Assembly (NCBI GenBank): GCA_041740975.1
Contig: JBGSKV010000119.1
Coordinates: forward strand, 1-36,950
From: JBGSKV01 sp041740975
GTDB taxonomy: Bacteria > Bdellovibrionota_B > Oligoflexia > Oligoflexales > JALZUQ01
Length of the DNA: 36,950 nt
Direction of reading: 5' to 3'
Part shown: piece by piece, positions 8,523 through 16,270 of the stretch
How the letters are laid out: each line of letters starts with the position of its first letter
Numbering within the stretch: position 1 is the stretch's first letter
Position numbers and translations under genes: made by a program
Notes under the pieces: generated by a model
Told to the model about the DNA's origin: nothing
The model's input: only the letters and a program-made list of their open reading frames with translations
Database searches by the model: none

Positions 8523-9503
8523 TTAAGAAAGGTCGATTTGATTGATATTAGTCTCAATCGTCTTGCAAATTTGATTGAGTGGCAAATGGCTCAGATTGCG
8601 CGCAGAAAAAGGATTTTGTAACTCAGCGCCAATCTCATCCAGTGAAAATAGAGGATATGTTGCAAGCGCGACAACGAGAGGAGTGAGCCAGCCCGCCCGG
8701 TCGATCAAAGCCAGCGGGAGTAACAATATAAAAAGCAAAATAAACCGACGCGTTTTAATTGCTAAAACCAGAGGCATTCTTGTATTCTTTATACGCTCGC
8801 AAGCACCAATCGCGTCAATAAGCTGGGAGCGTTCCGTCTCTGCGCGTAGAAAGGCAAAAGAATCAAAGCCTCGCTTTCTAAGTTCGGAAAGAAGATTGGC
8901 GATTCGCAGTCCGACGTAACTCGGCATATGGTCTGCCTGACGAATTCTGCGCGCCTCGTGCGTTCCTAGTAGAGATATCACCTCGCTTAAAGAGGTTTCT
9001 TGCCGTAGTGAATCTCTCATGACATAGGGCCAAGCCGCGAACCATTTCATAATCTCGTTTGCCGTATTATCGCTTGCCTCCGAATAAGCTTTGACGACAA
9101 GTGCCAAATTTCGACTTTGATTAACAATATTTCCCCAAATTTTGCGAGCTTCCCACCACCGGTCTTGTCCTGCATTCACCCTGAGAACAAGCAGCAAGCC
9201 AAGAATAGCTCCCGAGTACTCGAATGGCGTAATGGGAAGCGAGAATCCGGGGTATTTCTTTGCGATCAAAAACACTGCGGTCGAATACATTGCGGCCACG
9301 CCGACTCGTGGCAATACTCGAGGCGTCACGGATCCATGCCATGCCAACGCGGTTGCTAAAAACGACTTCGACTCCGGTTGGTTCGAAAGCCGAGTCTCAA
9401 GTTGATTTCGAGTCGATCGAATATCCTTGCGCGTTTCTAAGTTCGCGTTTTCTTTGTCGCGCAAAAGCTGATCGGGAAAGTTATAGAGCGAATCTCGTTG
9501 CAT
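8523..9503 (-). CDS. Bestrophin family anion channel
   Basis: Codes for 326 residues from the chosen ATG. The bestrophin/RFP-TM signature is clear: FLIAKKYPGFSLPITPFEYSG followed by LLLVLRVNAGQDRWWEARKIWG (N-terminal third), then a cytoplasmic helical region, and a second hydrophobic pair (RRFILLFILLLPLALIDRAG, LTPLVVALATYPLFSLDEIGAELQNPF) with the conserved DEIGxELxxPF ending. Bacterial bestrophins form pentameric ion channels; several algal members pass bicarbonate. The ATG at 9503 has AGGGAG nine bases upstream; a GTG at 9521 is an alternative. It overlaps the end of the carbonic anhydrase gene by 23 bases, so the pair is co-transcribed and probably acts together on HCO3-. Confidence 0.9.
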   Translation of the reverse strand: MQRDSLYNFPDQLLRDKENANLETRKDIRSTRNQLETRLSNQPESKSFLATALAWHGSVTPRVLPRVGVAAMYSTAVFLIAKKYPGFSLPITPFEYSGAILGLLLVLRVNAGQDRWWEARKIWGNIVNQSRNLALVVKAYSEASDNTANEIMKWFAAWPYVMRDSLRQETSLSEVISLLGTHEARRIRQADHMPSYVGLRIANLLSELRKRGFDSFAFLRAETERSQLIDAIGACERIKNTRMPLVLAIKTRRFILLFILLLPLALIDRAGWLTPLVVALATYPLFSLDEIGAELQNPFSARNLSHLPLNQICKTIETNINQIDLS

Positions 9504-10128
9504 CTTTTTCAGCTCCCTCACTCACTTCGGTAGACGGTAAGAATCGTTTTAATTGGGGGTCGTATACAGCGACAGTGCCGTATTCAAAATTATAAACCCA
9601 ACCATAAAGTTGTACTTTGCCGGCCCGCAACGCAGCGGATACCGAAGGATGAGTCTTAAGATTGTCGGCCTGAACAAGCACGTTTTCTTCTACGACATCG
9701 GCCAGCACGGGTTTGGAAGTCGTCATAGACATCCGTCTTTTCGTGGCATGTGCATGTCCAAGCCAATCTTTCACGCAAGGTAGGCTGTCTAGATTGGCAT
9801 GATCAACCAATGCTGCCATCGCACCACATTTTGAGTGTCCACAGATAACGATGTTACTGACGCCAAGACCTTCAATCGCAAATTCAATCGCGGCTTCTTC
9901 ACCACCGCGTGAGGCACCGTAAGGTGGGATAATATTGCCAGCGTTTCTAACGATGAATATCTCACCAGGTTTAGTTTGCGTGACAAGGTTCGGATCGATC
10001 CGCGAGTCCGAACATGTGATCATAAGTGTGTGTGGTTTCTGGCCTTGCGATAGCGATTCAAAAAGGGGCTGCTGCTCGGGAAAAATCCTTTCACTAAAAA
10101 CTCTTAGTCCAGGAAGTAAATTCTGCAT
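9481..10128 (-). CDS. can: Beta-class carbonic anhydrase
   Basis: A 215-residue cytoplasmic zinc enzyme interconverting CO2 and bicarbonate. Zinc ligands are Cys39 (ITCSDSR), His98 and Cys101 (CGHSKCGAM); the Asp41-Arg43 dyad is present. RNAGNIIPPYGASRGGEEAAIEFA and the C-terminal LYGWVYNFEYGTVAVYD are family-typical, and the length matches E. coli Can (~220). It is the first gene of an overlapping pair with the bestrophin. The symbol can is used by similarity of class only. Confidence 0.93.
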   Translation of the reverse strand: MQNLLPGLRVFSERIFPEQQPLFESLSQGQKPHTLMITCSDSRIDPNLVTQTKPGEIFIVRNAGNIIPPYGASRGGEEAAIEFAIEGLGVSNIVICGHSKCGAMAALVDHANLDSLPCVKDWLGHAHATKRRMSMTTSKPVLADVVEENVLVQADNLKTHPSVSAALRAGKVQLYGWVYNFEYGTVAVYDPQLKRFLPSTEVSEGAEKDATRFAL

Positions 10129-10302
10129 TGTTGCGCTCCAAAAATTAGTTGTGCATGACGATGTTCGAGAGGGAAGTATCGAACAGATTCGAAAGTTGTT
10201 AAAATAGATAATAAGTAACTTTATATTCGCTAAAAACGAATTATAGGTGTAGATGCCTAATTTTACTGTCTAAACGATCATGACTTACTTTAGGAGCTGC
10301 GC

Positions 10303-10338
10303 CAGCGGAGGCGGGATAGTCCACGAATCCCGCCGCTG
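10303..10338. other. GC-rich hairpin in the intergenic region
   Basis: GGCGGGAT (10310-10317) pairs perfectly with ATCCCGCC (10327-10334) and the stem extends by CAGC/GCTG across a small bulge. There is no T run on either side. It lies downstream of the small membrane gene at 10408 (minus) and upstream of the carbonic anhydrase gene, so it may end the former transcript or form a leader structure for the latter. The rest of 10129-10407 shows nothing convincing. Confidence 0.4.
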
Positions 10339-10407
10339 CAACAGATATGAACGATTTCAAACTTTAGGATCTTTGAAGTCGGGCACAATGCTAAGTAGGA
10401 GTCGGAG

Positions 10408-10746
10408 TTAGTTTTGCTGCAGGTATATAACGAGAGAGAAGCTCACTGCGGCAAATAAAAGAGATAGTCCCATCGAAAGACCAACTTGCAATGAGTTTCG
10501 ATTTTTTTTCAAAAATAAATAATAAATATTAGTCAAGATGAGCGAACCAAGTAAAAGCGGGAACGAAATCATATAGGCGAGAGGGTAGATGGTGGCAATA
10601 AGACCCAAGATCGTGCCATTGACGATGTAGCCGAGCCACTTTAAAAATCCACGATCACATACCTTGTCCACCAATATCATCGTGCAGGTGGGAAGAATCA
10701 CGTAGAGTAAAAACATGTACAAAAGTCCGAGACGACTTACATTCAT
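10408..10746 (-). CDS. Small integral membrane protein, unknown function
   Basis: Codes for 112 residues with four hydrophobic segments: LLYMFLLYVILPTCTMILV, YIVNGTILGLIATIYPLAY, FPLLLGSLILTNIYYLFL and VGLSMGLSLLFAAVSFSLVIYL. A basic loop KKNRN separates the third and fourth. No family is recognised. AAAGG six bases before the ATG supports the start. A TATAGT that could be a -10 element lies upstream without a good -35. Confidence 0.6.
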   Translation of the reverse strand: MNVSRLGLLYMFLLYVILPTCTMILVDKVCDRGFLKWLGYIVNGTILGLIATIYPLAYMISFPLLLGSLILTNIYYLFLKKNRNSLQVGLSMGLSLLFAAVSFSLVIYLQQN

Positions 10747-11014
10747 AAAATGCCTTTCAGCTCAAGCGGGCATCCGACTATAACGAATTTTTTGTTTAGA
10801 GTCTTAGCAATCATTCGCATTAACATTGCGCAAACCAAATTGAAAGCTGCAAAGTTCTTTTCTGTAGTAAAATTGGATGTTTATGAAAGCACTCCACAGC
10901 CAGGCGAGTCCGGTGACTAATCAACATTCACTAAATTTCCTCAATGCTATTTTTGGCAAGTTTCCTGCAGTTTCAGTCGAGTGTGATTCGAAACTTTTAC
11001 ATGGGATATTTTCT

Positions 11015-11557
11015 ATGCAACATACCTTTTTAACCAGTTTGCTCAAAGGATCGGTCGCTGGGTTTGTCGCTACAGTGCCGATGACGATATTTATGCAGAA
11101 AATGGGCGAAAAACTTCCTCCCAAAGAAAGTTACGCGCTTCCTCCGCGACAAATTACCGAAGAGTTAACCGACAAAGTCGGTCTTGCGAAATATATGAAT
11201 GAAGCCAAAATGCAGGATGCCACGAAAGCTGCACATTTTGGATTTGGTTCTACAATGGGCGGAATCTACGGAGTGCTATTCTCGGACATTAAAGGATCTT
11301 CGGTGGTGAAAGGCTCGGCTTTCGGTTTTGCAGTGTGGGCCGGGAGCTATTTGAAGCTCCTTCCGGCCCTTAATCTCCTTTCGCCAGCAACGGATCACCC
11401 GGCGCGACGAAATGCCTTAATGATTGGAGCGCATATTGTTTGGGGTAGTTTTTTATCGGAAGCGGTCGATATCATGTCGATCAAAATCAAAACGACACCT
11501 CGTAGCGAAGCTCCAGTAAAAATGGACCCTAACCAGGCTAATCAGAGTTTTTCTTGA
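11015..11557 (+). CDS. YagU/DUF1440-like inner-membrane protein
   Basis: Codes for 180 residues from the preferred ATG at 11015, which opens directly into the first membrane segment (LLKGSVAGFVATVPMTIFMQ). An upstream in-frame ATG at 10877 would add 46 polar residues with a poor ribosome site. Further segments include AAHFGFGSTMGGIYGVLF and GSAFGFAVWAGSYLKLLPALNLL, followed by the motif HPARRNALMIGAHIVWG, giving the feel of DUF1440, the family of E. coli YagU, an inner-membrane protein reported to help acid resistance. The family call is by pattern. The C-terminal ~25 residues are polar. Confidence 0.6.
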   Translation: MQHTFLTSLLKGSVAGFVATVPMTIFMQKMGEKLPPKESYALPPRQITEELTDKVGLAKYMNEAKMQDATKAAHFGFGSTMGGIYGVLFSDIKGSSVVKGSAFGFAVWAGSYLKLLPALNLLSPATDHPARRNALMIGAHIVWGSFLSEAVDIMSIKIKTTPRSEAPVKMDPNQANQSFS

Positions 11558-11696
11558 TGTGCTTTAGGTGCCGCAGGTAAACAAGAACGTAGGAATGCAC
11601 ACACACTAGGGAGTGTGCCGCTAGCTATCTGCATGTTTATTGCTTTTATTATAGTGACGTTAAAACGCTACTATTCCTGTTTTCTTCTCAGATCAC

Positions 11697-11723
11697 GATA
11701 CATTTCTCCGTTGAAACTGTATC
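11697..11723 (+). promoter_or_regulatory. Inverted repeat, possible activator site
   Basis: GATACA and TGTATC are inverted with 15 bases between them and end about 28 bases before the -24 element of the sigma-54 promoter. Enhancer-binding proteins need sites upstream, so this is a candidate, though it lies close to the promoter and the repeat is short. Confidence 0.25.
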
Positions 11724-11751
11724 TATTTTTGGAACAAGAAACAGGTTTTTT

Positions 11752-11767
11752 TGGCACCCATCTTGCT
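11752..11767 (+). promoter_or_regulatory. Sigma-54 (-24/-12) promoter
   Basis: TGGCACCCATCTTGCT matches the TGGCACG-N4-TTGCW consensus at all but one fixed position, and the invariant GG and GC are exactly 10 bases apart. The predicted start is near 11778, giving a ~68-base leader before the gene at 11846. Confidence 0.7.
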
Positions 11768-11845
11768 TAATAAGGTCGGTGGAATAGAGATTATTCGAAG
11801 TGAATACTCATTCCTTCAGCGTTTCATTTTTTTGGAGGATTTATT

Positions 11846-12502
11846 ATGGCTGTTCAAGATTCAACGATTTTTTCTCGTCGTCATGCCGCACGTTGGCCGG
11901 TTAGTTGGGGAAGTATTATAGCAGGGTTTATGGTGTTTTTGGCAGTAGGAGTATTGCTTATAGCCGTTGGCTCCGCAGTTGGTTTGACTTTTGGTGATGG
12001 TATGCCTGGCACGATGACAGGAATATGGATTGCTTTCAGTACACTTGTGGCTTTGTGGGTCGGAGGAATGGTGACAGGTCAATGGATAGAGAAAGAGCAA
12101 CCTAGTGAAGCACTCACTAACGGCGTTATGCTTTGGAGCTTGGCGTTCATTAGCATCACTGTCCTGGCGCTAAATGGTCTGGAGCTGGGAATGACTAGCA
12201 TGTTTGGTCTTTCCAATATTATGGCAAGTATTGCACCGCAAGGAATGAATGATTTGGCGCAGCTACAAAGTCAGTTGAACCTTAGCGATGTTCAGGTCCA
12301 ACAATTGCAGAATCAAATGCAGAATTCAGCAAATAGAGTTTTTACTGCAGAGAATGCCCGTGAAGGTGCTTGGTGGTCAGTTGCTGGCATTGTACTTTCA
12401 ATGTGTGCCGCAGTGGGTGGGGCTCTTTTCGGAACTCGATCTGATTTGATTACTCGGGAACTCAAAATTCATCGAGACCACACAGAATATCGCGCTGCTT
12501 AG
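11846..12502 (+). CDS. Membrane protein of unknown function under a sigma-54 promoter
   Basis: Codes for 218 residues. N-terminal polar RRHAARWPVSWG is followed by a membrane segment (SIIAGFMVFLAVGVLLIAVGSAVG), then GIWIAFSTLVALWVGGMVTG and a third segment around LWSLAFISITVLALNG. A periplasmic or extracytoplasmic Gln/Asn-rich helical stretch follows (AQLQSQLNLSDVQVQQLQNQMQNSANRV), then a final segment (WWSVAGIVLSMCAAVGGALFG) and a charged tail. The layout recalls YrzE-type membrane proteins, but no family is certain. TTGGAGGA precedes the ATG. The gene has a sigma-54 promoter and a strong terminator of its own, so it is a single regulated transcript, likely stress- or signal-responsive. Confidence 0.7.
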   Translation: MAVQDSTIFSRRHAARWPVSWGSIIAGFMVFLAVGVLLIAVGSAVGLTFGDGMPGTMTGIWIAFSTLVALWVGGMVTGQWIEKEQPSEALTNGVMLWSLAFISITVLALNGLELGMTSMFGLSNIMASIAPQGMNDLAQLQSQLNLSDVQVQQLQNQMQNSANRVFTAENAREGAWWSVAGIVLSMCAAVGGALFGTRSDLITRELKIHRDHTEYRAA

Positions 12503-12540
12503 GCGAGAGATCTGAACAAAATAACATTTACATAAAAACA

Positions 12541-12567
12541 AAAAAGGGCGCCGAGTGCGCCCTTTTT
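12541..12567 (+). terminator. Rho-independent terminator
   Basis: AAAAAGGGCGC and GCGCCCTTTTT form an 11-bp perfect stem with a five-base loop and a T run. It closes the transcript of the gene at 11846. Confidence 0.9.
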
Positions 12568-12660
12568 GTTATCTACTTTTTGCGCAATTCGGGTCCAGTC
12601 GGGTGTCCCCCGAATGAAAACCATGTATACTCATGAAAACATATTTCCAAGGAGTGAACT

Positions 12661-13635
12661 GTGAATCGTCTATTAGCCGTGAGCTTTGCATTTATCCTAT
12701 GTATGGGTTGCCGTACGGTTTCACCAGGCTCTCGCTCGTCTGATTTTACAAAATACGATCCGCAAGCTGTTCAAGAGGGCGCTAATTTTTACATGCGGAT
12801 CACTGAAGATATGGATATGGCGGCTTCTCCTGAAGCTGGAGATCCAAGAATCCCTGACTACGCAAGGTATTCGTATGGCCAGTTCGGAGTTCGCATCATT
12901 CCACACCAGCCCGTTAAGAACGACTCGTGGTTATTAGCAGGTACTGTTTATAAAGTTACGGCTATTCAGATTGTGGAAAAGTCCAAGGTGAATCCGAATA
13001 AATCTATTGGTGGGATTAGCTCTATCGTTCGCCCGCTCCTTCAGAAGTTAGATGGGAAAGCTCCAAACTTTGACATGTATTTGCAAATTGATTTCCCGAA
13101 GTCAAAACTCGACTATTACCCGGAAGGCAAGGAAATTTTGGCTCAGTTTCTGAAAGTTCTTTCATCGGATCTCTGGTATTCGGATTATAGACTGGCTGAC
13201 GAGGCTGATGTAAAGAATGCCGATAAGAAAGCCGGCGATATTACGGTCCATAACGAGAAAAAACTAAAAAAAATTGTTGGTCAAATTGTGCGAATGAAGT
13301 CGGATACGTTTTGGGAAGGCGAAGGGGACTATACTTCTAGTGGGCCCAATTTTGATATCGGTCTGGAGCTAAACAATCCAAGCACGGAAAAACTTTTAGT
13401 TAAGGGCGGATCAAAATATATTGTAACTAAGGTTGAAAAGTCGGATAAACCTTGGAGCGCGTCCACAAAGGCTGTTTTGACACTTAAAAACATGAATGGT
13501 AAACCAGCGAATTTTAAAGTCGTATATGGTTGGCGATCCAACCATGAAGCCGGGGAAGCGGGATTGCTGAAGGCTGTGAACGAAGCTGGTCGGGCTGAAT
13601 TTCTTGAATTCATTCCTCTTAATTTAAAGCCCTAA
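12661..13635 (+). CDS. Lipoprotein of unknown function
   Basis: Codes for 324 residues starting at GTG with AAGGAG eight bases upstream. The signal peptide ends ILCMGC (Cys17 lipidated). The mature part is a mixed alpha/beta protein with two similarly placed halves: each has a Tyr/Thr-rich strand, the phrase VTKVEKSDKPW or VTAIQIVEKSK, and KMNGKPANF or LDGKAPNFDMY. This suggests an internal duplication (around residues 95-150 and 250-300). No known family is recognised. A TATACT lies shortly before the gene but without a matching -35. Confidence 0.65.
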   Translation: MNRLLAVSFAFILCMGCRTVSPGSRSSDFTKYDPQAVQEGANFYMRITEDMDMAASPEAGDPRIPDYARYSYGQFGVRIIPHQPVKNDSWLLAGTVYKVTAIQIVEKSKVNPNKSIGGISSIVRPLLQKLDGKAPNFDMYLQIDFPKSKLDYYPEGKEILAQFLKVLSSDLWYSDYRLADEADVKNADKKAGDITVHNEKKLKKIVGQIVRMKSDTFWEGEGDYTSSGPNFDIGLELNNPSTEKLLVKGGSKYIVTKVEKSDKPWSASTKAVLTLKNMNGKPANFKVVYGWRSNHEAGEAGLLKAVNEAGRAEFLEFIPLNLKP

Positions 13636-13662
13636 ATCAGGTCCTATATAAAGCCTCTTTTT

Positions 13663-13696
13663 GACCAAGTTGGTAAGAATTGCGACCAGCTTGGTC
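13663..13696. terminator. Hairpin after the lipoprotein gene
   Basis: GACCAAGTTGG pairs with CCAGCTTGGTC over 11 positions (one G-U) with a 12-base loop, 28 bases after the stop at 13635. There is no U tract after it, so termination is uncertain. Confidence 0.4.
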
Positions 13697-13884
13697 TGGA
13701 CACGGCCATCGCCAGTGTCATTCACAGTTCATAACTTTCAAAATTCTAAACATTCTCATTCCTTAGCTTTGGGTCTCGTTTTTGCAATGTGTACAGCGAG
13801 CGCAGGGAGATAGTCGGCAATCTCGAATCGAAGTCATGAGTCGATCGTATTCAGATGAACAATAAAAATAAAATAGGAGATCTT

Positions 13885-14625
13885 ATGAGAATTATATTTT
13901 TTACAGTACTTACCTTCCTCTGTTTGTCATGTGGCCATCATGAAAAAAAAGAATTTATTTACGAAACCGGTGACACGTCCGTTCCTACGACCGGAAATCC
14001 GAGCAAGCCGGGCAGTGACAAGCCAGACCCAGTCGATCCTCAAAATAAAACACAAGATTTTACCTTCGACTACAAAGGCCAGATTCTCAAAGCCAGAATC
14101 GAAGTTGAAGACTCCTATAGAGGTGTAGCGGCCTTTTTAAGTTTATTATCCTACCCTGACATTATAGATGTTTCGCTAGACCTTGAGACGCTTTCTGCAA
14201 ATTTTTATTTTATTTATGATACTGACGAGAAAAAACTAAGCTGTCGTCGTATGCAAGAACGTTCGCTTTCCTTCGAAGCTGGCTACTTTTTGGCTGATTG
14301 GTTGTCTAAGGATACGGAGCTGGGCAAGGCTCTTGTGGTCGCAGGTCAGCAGACGCAGCTTTTTGACAACAGCGAAATTCAAGATACGCATATCGTAAAG
14401 CCAGCAATTTCTGTTGACTACGTTGATACGGTCCAATCGTATTACGGTAATTTTTTTCAACACAATAATGTGACCTTGGACTACGATATTTTGATGGCGG
14501 GGGGGCAGACTCGGTTATTAAACGGCCAGGTTTGCGACCTGCTCATGGGACAGTATTTAGGAATGACACCAGAAAATACAACCAAAGTTAGCAAAATGAA
14601 CGTCAAAGCATCTTTTTTAAGGTGA
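13885..14625 (+). CDS. Lipoprotein, paralogue of the one at 33282-34058
   Basis: Codes for 246 residues from ATG 13885, which has AGGAGA five bases upstream; the ATG at 13855 lacks one. The lipobox is LCLSC|G (Cys16). A Pro/Asp/Thr-rich linker (~28-58) leads to a beta-rich domain with Cys120 and, near the C-terminus, LLNGQVCDLL (Cys217). The same plan, ETGD-start linker, mid-protein Cys and near-terminal xCDL motif, is seen in the lipoprotein at 33282-34058, so they are divergent members of one family. The two conserved Cys could form a disulfide. Function unknown. Convergent with the MNIO operon, eight bases between stops. Confidence 0.65.
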   Translation: MRIIFFTVLTFLCLSCGHHEKKEFIYETGDTSVPTTGNPSKPGSDKPDPVDPQNKTQDFTFDYKGQILKARIEVEDSYRGVAAFLSLLSYPDIIDVSLDLETLSANFYFIYDTDEKKLSCRRMQERSLSFEAGYFLADWLSKDTELGKALVVAGQQTQLFDNSEIQDTHIVKPAISVDYVDTVQSYYGNFFQHNNVTLDYDILMAGGQTRLLNGQVCDLLMGQYLGMTPENTTKVSKMNVKASFLR

Positions 14626-14633
14626 CTTTAAGC

Positions 14634-14840
14634 TTAGGTTTGTTTGGGAATTCCCCATTTTATCAAAAGCACAGCCGCGACTTCCATCATTCGCGGCTCA
14701 AATCCAGCTATATACTCATGAAATTCAGCAAGTTCGGGATCACGAAGAAGCTCTTCTTTGGCTTTTTCGGCGTTTACGTGTGAGGCCAATGCGCGCAAGA
14801 GCTTAGCTTGAAACAAATCGATTGGATTGAAACTACGCAT
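14634..14840 (-). CDS. Small partner protein of the MNIO enzyme
   Basis: Codes for 68 residues, no signal peptide: a helical, charged protein (KLLRALASHVNAEKAKEELL, then HEYIAGFEPRMMEVAAVLL, ending IKWGIPKQT). Its ATG overlaps the last eight bases of the MNIO gene, so translation is coupled. MNIO (DUF692) enzymes nearly always need a partner that recruits the precursor peptide, usually a larger RRE-like protein. This small protein sits in that position and is the best candidate, although I cannot recognise an RRE fold. It is third and last in the operon. Confidence 0.65.
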   Translation of the reverse strand: MRSFNPIDLFQAKLLRALASHVNAEKAKEELLRDPELAEFHEYIAGFEPRMMEVAAVLLIKWGIPKQT

Positions 14841-15717
14841 AAGCCACCTTCACAATTTGTCTCATCCGGCGGTAGTCTTCACGGTACTGAGCCTGTTGTT
14901 CGGGAGAGGTTAATGCGGTGCTAAGTTGCTCCATGATGACCATGTCCAGATTTGGGCATTTTTTGAGGGTGGCTTGAAGAATGGCGTAAACTTCTTCTGG
15001 CACTCCGTGGTCATGCGTATCTCGACGAATGCGTTGTTCTTGATGAGTGCTCCAGCTGCCCCCGGAGATATGAATCTCCTTAACCCGGTTCAACGGAAAG
15101 GTTTCAATGATTTCGGCAGCAGGAATGCCAAAATTACTCTCCTGACAAAAGATATTATGTAAATCAAGAATTAAAAAGCCATTAAATGGCGTCAGAAGCG
15201 CGTCGAGAAACTCCCCTTGTTCGGTGACGTCTTTCTTGCCGAAGGCGAAAGCGAGATTCTCCAGCCCGACAGGGATATCGTCGGCAATATGAGCTATTTT
15301 TTCGAGATTGCGCGTCCCAAGCTCTAGAGTTTTTTTATTAAAGACCACGGGCATCGGCGCATTGCGATGGTAGTTGCTAGTGACCATAAATCCAAAATGC
15401 TCACTGATTGCCCGGTATGGAAATTTTTTGACTTCGAGTGCAAACTGAGTGAGCCACCTCTGATGGTGGTCATCAGCAGCTGCCGACAGCATAGAATAAC
15501 TTACTCCATGACCTGTCAGGCGATGTTGTTGCGCGAACTTAGTGAGGATATGATGGAAATGAGGTGGGAGTGGACCTGTGCCCCATGCCGTGTCGAAACT
15601 CCATTCGATGGCTTCGACTTCGTTAGCTTCGAACAATGGAGCCGATGCTTGTAGAAAAGACTCGTCTCTGAAAACTGATAAAGCCGTATAAGGGTGTGCC
15701 AAAGAATGTCTCGACAT
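14833..15717 (-). CDS. DUF692 multinuclear non-heme iron oxygenase (MNIO)
   Basis: Codes for 294 cytoplasmic residues with a TIM-barrel DUF692 pattern. Candidate metal ligands are His70 (TGHGVSYS), Glu106/His107 (SEHFGF), Glu153/Asn154 (GLENLAF), Asp185/His187/Asn188 (LDLHNIF), Glu214/His216 (EIHISGG), Asp236/His237 (THDHGVP) and Glu263 (IMEQ). Known members (MbnB in methanobactin, TglH in thiaglutamate, the bufferin enzymes) use a two- or three-iron centre to oxidise peptide residues, mostly cysteine. The length is typical. Upstream, 22 bases away, is a short lipoprotein ending with two cysteines; downstream and overlapping by eight bases is a 68-residue protein. This is a complete minimal RiPP-like operon. 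The family call is firm; the reaction and substrate are inferred. Confidence 0.88.
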   Translation of the reverse strand: MSRHSLAHPYTALSVFRDESFLQASAPLFEANEVEAIEWSFDTAWGTGPLPPHFHHILTKFAQQHRLTGHGVSYSMLSAAADDHHQRWLTQFALEVKKFPYRAISEHFGFMVTSNYHRNAPMPVVFNKKTLELGTRNLEKIAHIADDIPVGLENLAFAFGKKDVTEQGEFLDALLTPFNGFLILDLHNIFCQESNFGIPAAEIIETFPLNRVKEIHISGGSWSTHQEQRIRRDTHDHGVPEEVYAILQATLKKCPNLDMVIMEQLSTALTSPEQQAQYREDYRRMRQIVKVAYA

Positions 15718-15739
15718 GATACCTAGAGTTTACTTGCGA

Positions 15740-16015
15740 TCAGCCCATCCCGCAAGGAGGACAACCGCCACCTGTCTGAAATTTCTCGTTTTTGATTTCG
15801 GTTTTTAGCTGAGTCGCTTGAGTAGGTTCTGTTCTAGCTTCATAACCTTCGGGACACGCACCGTTTTGTGATTGAAATAAAAGTTCTTCGCCATTTGATA
15901 CCCGAACGCATTCAAACGAAGAACCAGCGGCTTGAGTATGGGAAGTTTTGCTGTTACCGCAGGCAGAGGCTGATAATGCGATAAGGCCGAGTAAAATGCT
16001 GTGATAGTTTATCAT
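15740..16015 (-). CDS. Cys-tailed lipoprotein, candidate MNIO substrate
   Basis: Codes for 91 residues from the ATG at 16015, which has AAAGGA seven bases upstream; an upstream ATG at 16108 would hide the signal peptide. The signal peptide ends ALSASAC|G (Cys19 likely lipidated). The mature part contains FECVRVSNGE (Cys36) and NGACPEGYEA (Cys54), a Gln/Lys/Glu-rich linker, and the C-terminal tail TGGGCPPCGMG (Cys85, Cys88). A short protein ending in a Gly-rich Cys motif directly before an MNIO gene is what RiPP precursors look like, with the tail as core. Unlike most it would be exported and membrane-anchored. It could also be an ordinary metal-binding lipoprotein. First gene of a three-gene operon. 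Confidence 0.7.
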   Translation of the reverse strand: MINYHSILLGLIALSASACGNSKTSHTQAAGSSFECVRVSNGEELLFQSQNGACPEGYEARTEPTQATQLKTEIKNEKFQTGGGCPPCGMG

Positions 16016-16270
16016 ATGAGGATCCTTTGTATTGATGGGCCTCTTATCGGAAAAATTGCCTTTGTGAATGACGGTTTGGAGCCAAATACCGTATTCTAGT
16101 GTATTCATGTTTTTACAAGAGGCCTTGGAGACGTTTTTCTTTTTATAACATTGGGTTAAAGCATTCGGATGGAACCTCGCACGAGCTTAGTTCCGCCAAT
16201 CCCGTAGTCCTTACCGACAATTCATGTTAAGCAACGCGAACCCGCTCACCTCGATCAAGGGAGACATCGC

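Noticed and set aside
10141..10207. Plus-strand frame ending KLVVHDDVREGSIEQIRKLL, protein-like at its end
   Set aside because: The rest of the frame is antisense to the carbonic anhydrase and there is no start; at most a tiny remnant, so not listed as a gene.
14634..16015. Classical bufferin or methanobactin cluster
   Set aside because: No DUF2282-type or methanobactin-like peptide and no typical large partner or transporter, so neither known pathway is claimed.
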